In this document: positions 46,413-56,291 of the stretch, piece by piece
Numbering within the stretch: the first letter of the stretch is position 1
Layout: every line of letters starts with the position of its first letter
Assembly: GCA_902585045.1 (NCBI GenBank)
Contig: CACICB010000001.1
Span: 151,403 to 215,402, forward strand
Direction: 5' to 3'
Length of the DNA stretch: 64,000 nt
Origin: an uncultured Pelagibacteraceae bacterium
GTDB lineage: Bacteria > Pseudomonadota > Alphaproteobacteria > Pelagibacterales > Pelagibacteraceae
The notes under the pieces: generated by a model
Seen by the model: only the letters and a program-made list of their open reading frames with translations
What the model was told of the DNA's origin: nothing
The model's database searches: none
Program-made: the position numbers and the translations under genes

Positions 46413-47537
46413 ATGCTTCAAAACAAAATTTATCAAAATTTTTTTATAGAAATTATAAAAACATTCTTAGTTATTGTTTTTGGCCTGTCAATTATCGCAC
46501 TTACTGTAAGAGCCGTAAATTTTTTAGATTTAATTGTAGATAGTGGTTATCCAGTATCAACATATTTCAAATATTCATTTTTAAACCTTTTTGGTATTGC
46601 TCCTAAATTTATCCCCTTATCTTTTCTGCTAGCTATAGTTATTTTTATTTTAAAACATATTGAAGATAGTGAATTTGTTATATTATGGACATCTGGTATT
46701 AAAAAAATACAAGTTGTAAATTTGTTATTTTTCACCTCATTGAGTGTCTTGCTTTTCTATATAATTCTTTCAGCTTTTTTAACACCAATCGCTTTAAATA
46801 AATCAAGACAATTATTAAGTGAAGATCAGTTAAATTCTTTTTTACCTACTGTGAGAACTCAGCAATTTAGTGACTCATTCAAAGGTTTCACATTTATTGT
46901 TGAAAAAAAAATAGATAATGAAATTCAAAATATATTTCTTCATGATACTGGAAAAAATCTTAAAAATTTATCTCCTAATATTTCAAACGAATTAAATACA
47001 ACTGTTGTAGCTGAAAAGGGGATTGTAAAAGAAAGAAAAATGTTTCTATTTAATGGGCAAATTATTTCTTCTAAAAGTTCAAATGAAGAAACAGAAGTGC
47101 TTAAATTCGAACAATTAAATATTGACTTGAGTGATTTGGTAACAACGACAATTAAACAACCGAAATTACAAGAAACCTCTACGTTAAAACTTTTTTCTTG
47201 TTTGATCTCTAGAGACAATTATCCAAATATTTGTGAAGATAATGTTAATAAGGAAATTTTTCCCATTCTTATTAGAAGAGTTGTTTTGCCATTTTATATT
47301 CCAGTAATCACCTTAATTTGCTCTTTTTTATTACTTAAAAATCAAAGAATATATTCTAACAAGATATCGATATTTGTTTACGGATTTCTAATTCTTTTAT
47401 TAACAGAATTACTGATAAGATATACAGGATTAAATTCTTTGTTAAGAGTCTTTTATATATTGATGCCTTTCTGTTTAAGCTTATTTTTTTATTCATTTTT
47501 AAATTATAAATTTTCAAAGGAATCAAAAATTTCATGA
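46413..47537 (+). CDS. lptF: LPS export permease LptF
   Basis: YjgP/YjgQ-family inner-membrane subunit of the LptB2FG transporter that extracts lipopolysaccharide from the inner membrane. 374 residues from the chosen start MLQNKIYQNFFIEIIKTF; an ATG nine codons earlier (46386) is possible. It has six transmembrane helices, three on each side of a periplasmic jellyroll domain (about 125-265). It overlaps lptG by 4 bases and leads the lptF-lptG-lptD-surA-pdxA-rsmA operon. Confidence 0.92.
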   Translation: MLQNKIYQNFFIEIIKTFLVIVFGLSIIALTVRAVNFLDLIVDSGYPVSTYFKYSFLNLFGIAPKFIPLSFLLAIVIFILKHIEDSEFVILWTSGIKKIQVVNLLFFTSLSVLLFYIILSAFLTPIALNKSRQLLSEDQLNSFLPTVRTQQFSDSFKGFTFIVEKKIDNEIQNIFLHDTGKNLKNLSPNISNELNTTVVAEKGIVKERKMFLFNGQIISSKSSNEETEVLKFEQLNIDLSDLVTTTIKQPKLQETSTLKLFSCLISRDNYPNICEDNVNKEIFPILIRRVVLPFYIPVITLICSFLLLKNQRIYSNKISIFVYGFLILLLTELLIRYTGLNSLLRVFYILMPFCLSLFFYSFLNYKFSKESKIS

Positions 47538-48622
47538 AAAATCTTCTCTTAAATTATATACTCAAAAATTTTTTAAAAACATTTTTTTTATGTGTTTTAA
47601 TTACTTATAGTTTTGGAATGATTTTAAATTTATTTGAAGAAATAGAGTTTTTCAAAAATAACGATGTAAGTTTTTTAACACCATTGATGCTTACAAGTAT
47701 TTTTGTTCCTAGCATGATCTTAAAATTTTTACCGTTTATAGTATTTATATCAAGTATGTGGTTCATGATTAAAATTAGAAACAATAAAGACCTCCTTACT
47801 TTAAAAGTTTATGGATACTCTAATATAAAGATTTTTTTTATTCTTGCGTTTACTTCATTCATTTTAGGATGGTTTATACTAGTTGTTGCAAATCCAATTA
47901 CTTCATCAATGGTAAAATATTATGAAAAAACTAAGTCTCAATATGCTAGAGATATTGATCACTTAGTTACTTTTAATAACAATGGTTTGTGGATTAAGGA
48001 AAATTTAAAAGAAAATGATAGAGTAATAACTGCTAGAAAAACTGAGAAATTTAAACTTATAGACGTAACTATTTTTCATTTTGATAATAAATATAATCTT
48101 TATGAAAAAATATTTGCTAAAGAGGTCAATATAAACTCAAATTACTGGAAACTAAAAGAGGTTGTTATTTTTGAGTTAATAAACGGAGTTGTTAAAAAAA
48201 CAAAAGCGGAAACTTTTGATATTGAATCAATCTATAATTACGAAAAAATAACAAGTTTGTTTAACAATTCTGATACCATGTCTTTTTTAGAATTAATAAT
48301 AGATTATAAAAAGTTATTAAATAATGGCTACAATGAAAGATTTTTAAATCAAAGCTTACATACAATGCTTGTCTTGCCATTCTTTTTATTTTTAATGACG
48401 GCCATTGCTTCAATTTTAACAATGAACACTTTAAAAAAATCTGACAATTTAAGGTTCATGGTTTTAGGATTAGTTATAAGTGTTTTAGTTTATTATTTTA
48501 AAGATTTATCAATTGCTTTAGGCCAGACAGACAGAATCCCATTAGCCTTATCAATTTGGGCTCCTGTTATTGCATTAAGTTTGTTTACATTTATCGGAGT
48601 GTTACAAATTAATGAAAAATAA
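47534..48622 (+). CDS. lptG: LPS export permease LptG
   Basis: 362 residues, the second permease of the Lpt ABC transporter. It has the same topology as LptF: helices near 10-35, 55-78 and 97-120, a periplasmic beta domain (about 125-265), then three C-terminal helices. It shows the typical FLKFLPFIVFISSMWFMIKI segment and a late SIWAPVIALSLFTF. It overlaps lptF by 4 and lptD by 11 bases. Confidence 0.92.
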   Translation: MKNLLLNYILKNFLKTFFLCVLITYSFGMILNLFEEIEFFKNNDVSFLTPLMLTSIFVPSMILKFLPFIVFISSMWFMIKIRNNKDLLTLKVYGYSNIKIFFILAFTSFILGWFILVVANPITSSMVKYYEKTKSQYARDIDHLVTFNNNGLWIKENLKENDRVITARKTEKFKLIDVTIFHFDNKYNLYEKIFAKEVNINSNYWKLKEVVIFELINGVVKKTKAETFDIESIYNYEKITSLFNNSDTMSFLELIIDYKKLLNNGYNERFLNQSLHTMLVLPFFLFLMTAIASILTMNTLKKSDNLRFMVLGLVISVLVYYFKDLSIALGQTDRIPLALSIWAPVIALSLFTFIGVLQINEK

Positions 48623-51008
48623 AATTTATATCTTTGTATTCACTCTTCTATTTTACTCAAATTCTTTTGCTGAGAATTTATTGATACAAGCAAAAAATAT
48701 AACTTTGGATAAAGATAAAATAACTACAATATTTGAGAATGATGTTGTTGTTAAAGCAAAAAATAAGACTATTAAAAGTCAGTATGTAAAATATAATAAG
48801 AAAACTGGATTATTAATTTTAAATAAAAATATTATAGCTGAAGATAAAGATAATAACATAATCACTGCAGATAATGCAGAGTTTGATGAAAATAAAGAAA
48901 TTTTTAAAACCTTCGGTCCTACGAACATTATTACTTCAGAAAAGTATGAGGTTAAGAGTAGAGATATAATTATTAACAACAAAAATAAAACAATTAGTTC
49001 AAATGAACTTACCTCTATAAGTGATCCAGAGGGTAATTATATTGAATTACAGAATTTTGATTATCAGATAAAAAATAATATATTCAAATCTATAGGCTCA
49101 GTTAAAATTTCAGATAAACTTGAGAATGATTATGAATTCTCACAAATCTATATTGATACAAAAAAAAAAGAGATTTTGGGTACTGATATTAAAGCTTTTT
49201 TAAATGAAGAGAGTATAAAAGCAAATCCCAATAATAAACCAAGGGTTTTTGCAAATTCCATAAATCTCAGTAATCAAAAAAGTATATTTAATAAAAGTAT
49301 TTTCACTATTTGTGATTATAGAGAAAATGATAAGTGTCCTCCATGGACAATTCAGGCATCTAAAATGCTGCATGATAATATTAAAAAAACTATCTATTAT
49401 GATAACGCATTAATAAAAATTTATAACGTACCTATTTTTTATATTCCTAAGCTGTCTCATCCTGATCCAACAGTAAAGAGAAGATCTGGTTTTTTACCCC
49501 CTACTCTCACAGATTCTAAAAATTTAGGAACTGGTATCGCGTTACCTTACTTTTTTGATTTTGGAAGGGACAAAAATTTTACTTTTACAAGTAAGATTTT
49601 TGTAGATGAAAATCCTTTAATTCTTGGAGAGTACCACCAAGCCTTTATGAATTCAAATTTTCTTGCAGATTTCGGGTTCACTCAAGGTTACAAAAAAACA
49701 AGCTTGACAAAAAAAGCAGGGGAAAAATCTCATTTTTTCTCAAAATTTGTTAAAAACTACACTGGAAAAAATGGATCTAAAAATAGTTTGAGTCTAGCTA
49801 TTCAAGATGTATCTAATGATAAATATTTAAAATTATATAAAATAAATTCTAATTTAGTAGATTACAACAAAGACACTTTAGAAAATCATATAAATTTTAC
49901 ACATGAAAAAGATGATTTGTTTTTTGGTCTCAATGCAAGTATTTTTGAAACTCTTAAAGAAAGCTATGAAGATAAATATGAATATATTTTACCCGAAATT
50001 ACTTTAGATAAAAATCTATTTAATAATGATAAATATGGTAACTTAGATTTACAAACAAATATTTCAACACATTTATATGATACTAATAAGCTTCAAAATT
50101 TTATTGTAAATGATTTTGATTGGAGATCAAAAGATATCTTTTTAGACAATGGTTTAAATACAAAAATATTGGGAAACTTAAGAAATATTAATTATGAAGT
50201 GAAAAATGTAGATGAATACAAAGAAGATACCACAACTGAAATATTTGGAGCTCTAGGACTTTTTTCAAAATTAAGCTTAGAAAAAAAACAAGGTAATACA
50301 GATCATCTACTTACACCAAAATTTCTTTTGAGATATGCGCCAGGTAGTATGAGAAATGAAAATTCTGGCTCAAGATTAACACCAAGCACAGCTTTTAATT
50401 TAAATAGAATAAATAATATAAATAACTTTGAGACAGGAATAAGCGGAACTTTAGGATTTGATTATAAAACTACTACAAATGATAAAGAGTTTGATTTTTC
50501 TTTAGCACAAGTTTTTAAAGATGTTGAAAATAATAATATGCCAGATAAATCAAGTCTGAATGAGAAAGTTTCAGATCTTGTAGGATCTGCTAATTTTAGC
50601 CTGAATAAAAATTTTAGTCTCAATTATGATTTTGCTCTAGATCAAAATTATCAAAATTTAAATTTTAATGAATTAGGAGCTAAAATAAACTTTGGTCCAA
50701 TTGACTTTGATTTTAATTATTTACAAGAAAAAAAACATATTGGGAATCAAGATTATTTTACAACAAAAATGAATATAGAAAACAAAGATCAAGGTGTGTT
50801 TTCTTTTGAAGCAAAAAGAAATTTGATAACAGACTCAGCTGAATTTTATAATTTGAGCTATGAATATATAAATGATTGTCTAAGAGCCGGATTAGTCTAT
50901 AGAAGAGAGTTCTATACAGACTCTGAATTAGAACCTGAAAATTCATTAATGTTCAAAATTACTCTTACACCTTTTGGAAGTATTAACTCCCCTACTTTTG
51001 ACAGATGA
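48612..51008 (+). CDS. lptD: LPS-assembly protein LptD
   Basis: 798-residue outer-membrane beta-barrel that inserts lipopolysaccharide. A signal peptide (about 1-20, FTLLFYSNSFAEN) precedes the OstA/LptA-like jellyroll (about 22-190, TLDKDKITTIFENDVVV), then the barrel with FYIPKLSHPDPTVKRRSGFLPP, the strongly conserved transition segment, and a C-terminal LMFKITLTPFG. It has only three cysteines near the middle and end (CDYRENDKC, then one in NDCL), so the disulfide pattern differs from the four-Cys scheme of E. coli. Presence implies LPS in the outer membrane. Confidence 0.93.
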   Translation: MKNKIYIFVFTLLFYSNSFAENLLIQAKNITLDKDKITTIFENDVVVKAKNKTIKSQYVKYNKKTGLLILNKNIIAEDKDNNIITADNAEFDENKEIFKTFGPTNIITSEKYEVKSRDIIINNKNKTISSNELTSISDPEGNYIELQNFDYQIKNNIFKSIGSVKISDKLENDYEFSQIYIDTKKKEILGTDIKAFLNEESIKANPNNKPRVFANSINLSNQKSIFNKSIFTICDYRENDKCPPWTIQASKMLHDNIKKTIYYDNALIKIYNVPIFYIPKLSHPDPTVKRRSGFLPPTLTDSKNLGTGIALPYFFDFGRDKNFTFTSKIFVDENPLILGEYHQAFMNSNFLADFGFTQGYKKTSLTKKAGEKSHFFSKFVKNYTGKNGSKNSLSLAIQDVSNDKYLKLYKINSNLVDYNKDTLENHINFTHEKDDLFFGLNASIFETLKESYEDKYEYILPEITLDKNLFNNDKYGNLDLQTNISTHLYDTNKLQNFIVNDFDWRSKDIFLDNGLNTKILGNLRNINYEVKNVDEYKEDTTTEIFGALGLFSKLSLEKKQGNTDHLLTPKFLLRYAPGSMRNENSGSRLTPSTAFNLNRINNINNFETGISGTLGFDYKTTTNDKEFDFSLAQVFKDVENNNMPDKSSLNEKVSDLVGSANFSLNKNFSLNYDFALDQNYQNLNFNELGAKINFGPIDFDFNYLQEKKHIGNQDYFTTKMNIENKDQGVFSFEAKRNLITDSAEFYNLSYEYINDCLRAGLVYRREFYTDSELEPENSLMFKITLTPFGSINSPTFDR

Positions 51009-51928
51009 AAATAAAAATCTTAACTATTGCATTTCTTTATCTTAATTTTCTATGCATCTCGACAAATGCAATTACGAACAAGATAGTGTTAAAAGTAGAA
51101 AACGAAATTATTACTAATTATGAGGTAAAAAATAAAATATTAACTTCTTTAGTTTTAGCAGGAGATGAAATAACACAAGAAAATATAAATAAATTAAAAA
51201 AACAAGCATTAGAATCTCTAATTCAAAATAAGTTAAAAATTATTGAGTTAAAAAAATATAAAATTAACAAAAATAATAGTCAGATTAATTCTTATTTAAA
51301 TTTAGTATCAGAAAATGATATTACAAAACTACAAAATAAATTTGAAAATAATAACTTAGATTACAATCTTTTTTTAGAAGAAGTTGAAATTCAAACAATG
51401 TGGCAAAATTTTATTTATCTTTTTTACAAAGAAAAAATAGAAATTAATGAAAACTCAGTGGATGAAGAGCTAAAAAAAATTATTGAAAATGAGAATAAAA
51501 TTCAAGAATTTAATATTTCAGAAATTGAAATAATGATAGAGGAAAGTGCAAATATTGATCAAATAATTTTGGATTTAAATGAAAAGATAAAAAAAGAAGG
51601 CTTTGAGATAACAGCTTTAAAATATAGTATTTCATCTTCTGCTAACAACAAAGGTAATTTAGGCTGGATCAGCTCAAAGGCTTTATCAAGAGAAATTTTT
51701 AATGTTTTAAAAACAATGGATATTGGGCAAATTTCATATCCCATTAAGAGACAAAATAGTATCCTTTTTTTAAAATTAGATGATGTAAGAACTGTTAAAG
51801 TACAAAATTTAAATATAGATGAACTTAAAAAAAAAATAATTGAACAAAAGAAAAATGAAATGTTTAATCTTTATTCCAAAAGTCATTTATCAAAACTTAG
51901 GAATACAGTTTTAATCGAGTATAAATGA
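51005..51928 (+). CDS. surA: SurA-like periplasmic peptidyl-prolyl isomerase
   Basis: 307 residues with a signal peptide (about 1-22). The SurA N-domain follows (VLKVENEIITNYEVKNKIL, ALESLIQNKLKIIELKK), then a single parvulin-type region at about 165-270 (FNISEIEIMI, GNLGWISSKALSREIFNVLKTM, GQISYPIKRQNSILFLKLDDVR). E. coli SurA has two parvulin domains and about 430 residues, so this is a one-domain version. Position right after lptD supports a chaperone role for outer-membrane proteins. Confidence 0.88.
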   Translation: MKIKILTIAFLYLNFLCISTNAITNKIVLKVENEIITNYEVKNKILTSLVLAGDEITQENINKLKKQALESLIQNKLKIIELKKYKINKNNSQINSYLNLVSENDITKLQNKFENNNLDYNLFLEEVEIQTMWQNFIYLFYKEKIEINENSVDEELKKIIENENKIQEFNISEIEIMIEESANIDQIILDLNEKIKKEGFEITALKYSISSSANNKGNLGWISSKALSREIFNVLKTMDIGQISYPIKRQNSILFLKLDDVRTVKVQNLNIDELKKKIIEQKKNEMFNLYSKSHLSKLRNTVLIEYK

Positions 51929-52896
51929 AAAATAAAATTATTTTAGTAAGTGGTGACCCAAATAGCATAAATTCCGAAATAATTTATAAAACTTGGAAAA
52001 GGTTAAATAAATCTTTGAAGAGAAGAATTTTTATTATTTCCAACACTAACCTTTTGATACAACAATTTAAAAAATTAAAATATAGAATCAAAATAGTTTC
52101 TATTAAAAATTTAAATCAAAAAATTTCTAATGATACTTTAAAAGTTTTAAATGTTGATCTTTCTTTTAAAAATCCATTTAAGGTAAGCAAAAAGAATTCT
52201 TCAAAATTTGTTATTGGCTGTCTTAATTATGCACATAAATTATCATTAAATAATAATGATGTTGGTATAATAAACTGTCCAATTAATAAAAATCTTTTAA
52301 AAAAAAATAAAATTGGAGTGACTGAGTTTTTGGCTAAAAAATGTAAAATTAAGAAAAATACAGAGGTCATGCTTATTTATAATAAAAAATTGGCTGTTTC
52401 TCCAATTACTACACATGTAGATCTTAAAGAAGTTTCAAAAAAAATTAATACTCTTTTGATCGTAAAAAAAGTTATCAAGATAAATTCTTGGTACATGAAA
52501 AATTTAAATAAAAAACCAAAAATAGGTATTTTAGGTTTAAACCCGCATAACGGTGAATTAAGAAAAAATTCAGAAGAAAAAAAGAAAATAATTCCAGCAA
52601 TTCTGAAATTAAAAAAACTTAATATAAATGTAATAGGTCCTCTAGTCACTGATACTATATTCATGAATTATAATGATTATGATATTATTGTAGGGATGTA
52701 TCACGACCAAGTACTAACTCCGTTTAAAACAATATTTAAATTTAATGCTATAAATATAACTTTGGGTCTTAAATATTTTAGAGCCTCTCCTGATCATGGA
52801 ACTGCAATCAACTTGATAGGTAAAAATAAAGCAAATTATTTAAGTCTTTTAAATAGTATATATTTTTTAAATAAATTTAAGAATGAAGTTTGCTAA
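51925..52896 (+). CDS. pdxA: 4-hydroxythreonine-4-phosphate dehydrogenase
   Basis: 323 residues, a step of DXP-dependent pyridoxal phosphate synthesis. Visible parts are ILVSGDPNSINSEI at the start, TTHVDLKEVSKK (metal histidine), LGLNPHNGELR, GMYHDQVLTPFK and ASPDHGTAINLIG (further metal ligands). The usual SGDPAGIGPE opening is altered to SGDPNSINSE, but the metal-site histidines are kept. It overlaps surA by 4 and rsmA by 14 bases; surA-pdxA-rsmA is a widespread proteobacterial order. Confidence 0.93.
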   Translation: MKNKIILVSGDPNSINSEIIYKTWKRLNKSLKRRIFIISNTNLLIQQFKKLKYRIKIVSIKNLNQKISNDTLKVLNVDLSFKNPFKVSKKNSSKFVIGCLNYAHKLSLNNNDVGIINCPINKNLLKKNKIGVTEFLAKKCKIKKNTEVMLIYNKKLAVSPITTHVDLKEVSKKINTLLIVKKVIKINSWYMKNLNKKPKIGILGLNPHNGELRKNSEEKKKIIPAILKLKKLNINVIGPLVTDTIFMNYNDYDIIVGMYHDQVLTPFKTIFKFNAINITLGLKYFRASPDHGTAINLIGKNKANYLSLLNSIYFLNKFKNEVC

Positions 52897-53677
52897 AAAA
52901 TCATTAGGTCAAAATTTTTTAATTGATAAAAATATAATAAAAAAAATAATCAATGTTGTAGATATTAAGAATAAAAACGTTATAGAAATAGGACCTGGCA
53001 AAGGAGCTTTAACCGAAGAAATTTTAAAAAAAAATCCAGAATCTGTTACACTTATCGAAAAAGATAATTCTTTATTTAAAAATCTAATCTTAAAGTTTTC
53101 TCATAATAATAATCTTAGATTATACAATGATGATATCTTAAATATTAATATTGAAAAATTAATTAAAAAAGAAACTATTATATTTGGGAATTTGCCTTAC
53201 AATATTTCTTCACAAATTCTAGTAAAATTTTTAAGATTTAAGGTTTGGCCTCCAAAATTTAATGACCTCGTATTAATGTTCCAAAAAGAATTAGCTGAAA
53301 AAATCACAGGAAAATATCTGTCATCCAACTATGGTAGACTATCAATAATATCAAATTATCGATTAAAGGTTTTTAAAAAATTTAATATTTCAGCTAATTG
53401 CTTTATCCCAAAACCAAAAATAATTTCAACCTTACTACATTTTCGTCCAATCCAAAAAGATAAATTTAAAATAATGAATATTAATAATCTCGAAAAAGTT
53501 ACAAATATTTTGTTTTCAGAACGTAGAAAGATGATAAATAAAAATATTAAAAAAATTTTAACCAAAAAGGAAATTAGTGAAATAAACGGACTAAGTCTAA
53601 TGTCAAGACCGTCAGAGTTAAGTCCTGAAATCTACTACAAAATCACTGAGTTTTTTGAAAAGAAATATTCGATTTAA
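52883..53677 (+). CDS. rsmA: 16S rRNA dimethyladenosine transferase
   Basis: KsgA-type methyltransferase, 264 residues, that dimethylates the two adjacent adenosines of the last 16S rRNA hairpin late in 30S assembly. SAM motif EIGPGKGALTEEIL, catalytic FGNLPYNISS and the QKELAEKITG segment are intact, and the FIPKPKIISTLLHF region follows. It is the end of the lptF operon; its last 35 bases overlap the convergent gmk gene, the longest 3' overlap in the window. Confidence 0.97.
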   Translation: MKFAKKSLGQNFLIDKNIIKKIINVVDIKNKNVIEIGPGKGALTEEILKKNPESVTLIEKDNSLFKNLILKFSHNNNLRLYNDDILNINIEKLIKKETIIFGNLPYNISSQILVKFLRFKVWPPKFNDLVLMFQKELAEKITGKYLSSNYGRLSIISNYRLKVFKKFNISANCFIPKPKIISTLLHFRPIQKDKFKIMNINNLEKVTNILFSERRKMINKNIKKILTKKEISEINGLSLMSRPSELSPEIYYKITEFFEKKYSI

Positions 53678-54239
53678 TTTTATTTAACTCAATTATTTTT
53701 TCAATTTGTCTAAAGCAGTTTTCAAGATTTTTATTAATTATTATGTAATCATAATCTTTCCAGTGCTGTATATCTTCGTCGAAAGAATTAAATCTTTTTT
53801 TTATCTCTTCCTGAGTATTTTGATTTCTTTTAATTAACCTACTTTTTAAATCATTTTTATCAGTAATTAGATAAATTTTGATTAAATTTAGATTATTAAA
53901 TTTAGAAAGTTGTTTTGTACCCTGCCAATCTATATCGAATAAAATATCATTATCTTGAATTGTTTCATCGACATTTTTTTTTAATGTTCCATAATAATTT
54001 TCAAAAATTTTTGCATATTCGTAAAATTTTCCCTTATCGATTAATTCTTTAAATTTTTCTTTTGAGACAAAATGATAGTCCACCCCATCTACTTCGTTTG
54101 ATCGTGGAATTCTTGTGGTATGTGAAACTGAAATCTTAAAATTTTTATACTTTTGCTGAATTTTCTTAGTCAGAGTTGTTTTCCCAACACCTGATGGTGA
54201 AGACAATATAACCATGATATTTTCTTTATCATGTAGCAT
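53643..54239 (-). CDS. gmk: Guanylate kinase
   Basis: 198 residues, GMP to GDP. Walker A SSPSGVGKTTL at about 13-23, HTTRIPRSNEVDGVDYHFV for GMP binding and FDIDWQGTKQL are typical. Translation may begin at the ATG at 54239 (MLHDKENIMV) or eight codons later at 54215; I keep the longer form. It is convergent with rsmA (35-base overlap) and downstream of acpP. Confidence 0.96.
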   Translation of the reverse strand: MLHDKENIMVILSSPSGVGKTTLTKKIQQKYKNFKISVSHTTRIPRSNEVDGVDYHFVSKEKFKELIDKGKFYEYAKIFENYYGTLKKNVDETIQDNDILFDIDWQGTKQLSKFNNLNLIKIYLITDKNDLKSRLIKRNQNTQEEIKKRFNSFDEDIQHWKDYDYIIINKNLENCFRQIEKIIELNKIKSNISFQKTQ

Positions 54240-54256
54240 TTACAGATAAGTATAAT

Positions 54257-54496
54257 TTAACCAGATTTGCTTTCAATAAACTTTATAGCATCACCTACTG
54301 TTAAAATTTTTTCTGCTTCGCTATCTGATATTTCTGAACCAAACTCCTCTTCGAAAGCCATAACTAACTCAACTGTGTCTAAGCTGTCTGCTCCGAGATC
54401 ATCGATAAAACTTGCCTCATCTGTTACTTTTTCCTCTTCTATTCCCAAGTGATCTGCTACAATTTTTTTTATTTTTGCTTTAACATCGTCTGACAT
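54257..54496 (-). CDS. acpP: Acyl carrier protein
   Basis: 79 residues, strongly acidic. The phosphopantetheine attachment site is Ser38 in [19 protein letters not shown]. It carries growing acyl chains in fatty acid synthesis and supplies lipid A biosynthesis. It follows fabG by 50 bases, completing fabD-fabG-acpP; fabF is not next to it, where gmk lies instead. Confidence 0.98.
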   Translation of the reverse strand: MSDDVKAKIKKIVADHLGIEEEKVTDEASFIDDLGADSLDTVELVMAFEEEFGSEISDSEAEKILTVGDAIKFIESKSG

Positions 54497-54545
54497 GAAT
54501 TCCTTTCGTGTGTATGATTTCTTAATAAATTATTAAACAGAATTG

Positions 54546-55277
54546 TCAAGCCATATACATTCCGCCATTAACATGTATTGTTTCACCATTAATGTAATTA
54601 GCCATATCAGAAGCTAAAAATGCCACACAATTCGATACATCTTCACCAGTTCCGAGGTTACCAGAGGGAATTTTGCTTAAAAGAATTTTTTTAAAATCCT
54701 CACTAATTTTATCGGTCATTTCAGTTTTTATAAATCCTGGTGATACACAGTTTATATTAATATTTTTTTTGGCATACTCTATTGCTAAACTTTTTGAAAA
54801 AGCGATTATACCAGCTTTAGAAGCAGCATAATTGGCTTGACCAAGATTTCCAGTATGTCCTACTATTGATGTTATATTAATTACTTTGCCACTTTTTCTT
54901 TTAAGCATTTTTTTTATTGTAAATTTACTCATTAAAAAAGTAGATGTTAAATTGACATCTAGAACTTTTTTCCAATTTTCCTCAGATAATCTTATTGATA
55001 AATTATCTAAAGTTATACCGGCGTTGTTTACCAAAATATCAATACCTTCTAATTTTTCATCTGCAAGATTAATAAAATCTTCAATTTTGTCATGCTCATC
55101 CAATTTAAATTTTTCTGAATGTATATTGCTGAATTTATTTTTAAGATTTTTTAATTTTTCTTCGTTAGTTCCTGATGCAACTATTCTAGCTCCAAGTTCG
55201 TGAAATTTTTTTACGATACAATTTCCTATTCCTCCTGTTGCTCCTGTAATAAGAACTTTTTTATTTTTTAAATTCAT
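54546..55277 (-). CDS. fabG: 3-oxoacyl-ACP reductase FabG
   Basis: 243-residue SDR. Cofactor motif TGATGGIG at 11-18, NNAG at 84-87, and the catalytic Ser137, Tyr150 and Lys154 (NITSIVG, YAASK). The C-terminal INGETIHVNGGMYMA is diagnostic of FabG. It overlaps fabD by 17 bases. Confidence 0.97.
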   Translation of the reverse strand: MNLKNKKVLITGATGGIGNCIVKKFHELGARIVASGTNEEKLKNLKNKFSNIHSEKFKLDEHDKIEDFINLADEKLEGIDILVNNAGITLDNLSIRLSEENWKKVLDVNLTSTFLMSKFTIKKMLKRKSGKVINITSIVGHTGNLGQANYAASKAGIIAFSKSLAIEYAKKNININCVSPGFIKTEMTDKISEDFKKILLSKIPSGNLGTGEDVSNCVAFLASDMANYINGETIHVNGGMYMA

Positions 55278-56205
55278 TTTTTAGATTTTTAATATCAGCT
55301 ATTGAATTAATTGAAAAGCTTTTTACATTAGTCAATGTTCTCTTTACCATTCCTGTAAGAACTTTACCCGGACCAATTTCAATAAAATTTGAAGCTCCAT
55401 TTTCTGAGATATTAATGATACTTTCTCTCCATTTAACAGTAGTAAAAATTTGATCAATTAATAATCTTTTAATAAATTTAGCATCATTTACCGGTAAAGC
55501 CTTAACATTACTTATAATATCAAATTTTGGATTATCAAAGTTAGTATTATTTATTTTTTCACTCATTCTTTCAGCTGCAGGCTTCATAAGTGAGCAATGG
55601 AAAGGGGCACTTACTTTTAAAGGAATACTTTTAATCTTTTTCTCTTTTAAAAAGAGTTGAAATCTATTTATGCTTTCTCTATCGCCGCTAATTATTACTT
55701 GCCCTTCTGCATTATCATTAGCTATTTCGCAAATACCTGATGTATTATTTTGAGATTTTTGAATTAAGTCTTTTACTTCATCTATCTTAGTACCTAAAAC
55801 AGCTAGCATAGCTCCTTTTCCTACGGGCACTGCCTCTTGCATTGCTTTTCCTCTTTCGTGAAGAAGGTATAATGCATCATGAAAATTTAATGACTCAGCA
55901 CAAACTAAAGCGCTATATTCTCCTAAAGAATGCCCAGCAAAAAATCTTATTTGTTTTAAATCAAAATTAAATTCTTCGACCATGATTTTAAAGATTGAAT
56001 AGCTAACTGTAAGAATTGCTGGCTGTGTATTTTGAGTAAGTTGCAATTTATCTTCAGGACCATTTAAAATTAATTTTGAAATAGAAAAATTTAATTTTTC
56101 GTCAGCTTCACTAAATATTTTTTTTACTTTATCAAAATTATTGAAAAATTCCGACCCCATACCTACAATCTGCGATCCTTGACCTGGAAATAATAAAGCA
56201 CCCAT
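55261..56205 (-). CDS. fabD: Malonyl-CoA:ACP transacylase FabD
   Basis: 314 residues. Start MGALLFPGQGSQIVGMG, nucleophile Ser93 in GHSLGEYSAL, and the catalytic His in SAPFHCSLM near residue 203. It provides malonyl-ACP for chain elongation. It is first of fabD-fabG-acpP, divergent from rpsF with 86 bases between. Confidence 0.97.
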   Translation of the reverse strand: MGALLFPGQGSQIVGMGSEFFNNFDKVKKIFSEADEKLNFSISKLILNGPEDKLQLTQNTQPAILTVSYSIFKIMVEEFNFDLKQIRFFAGHSLGEYSALVCAESLNFHDALYLLHERGKAMQEAVPVGKGAMLAVLGTKIDEVKDLIQKSQNNTSGICEIANDNAEGQVIISGDRESINRFQLFLKEKKIKSIPLKVSAPFHCSLMKPAAERMSEKINNTNFDNPKFDIISNVKALPVNDAKFIKRLLIDQIFTTVKWRESIINISENGASNFIEIGPGKVLTGMVKRTLTNVKSFSINSIADIKNLKNEFKK

Positions 56206-56235
56206 TTTTCTTAATTTAATCGATAATAATTAGTG

Positions 56236-56263
56236 TTGCTATAATCTTTTTTTATAGTATAAC
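56236..56263 (+). promoter_or_regulatory. Candidate promoter for rpsF-rpsR-rplI
   Basis: TTGCTA (56236-56241) and TATAAC (56258-56263) are separated by 16 bases and end about 29 bases before the rpsF start. This is a good sigma-70 arrangement in the fabD-rpsF divergent gap. Confidence 0.5.
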
Positions 56264-56291
56264 CCAGCATTTAAAACATTAATAACACAAT

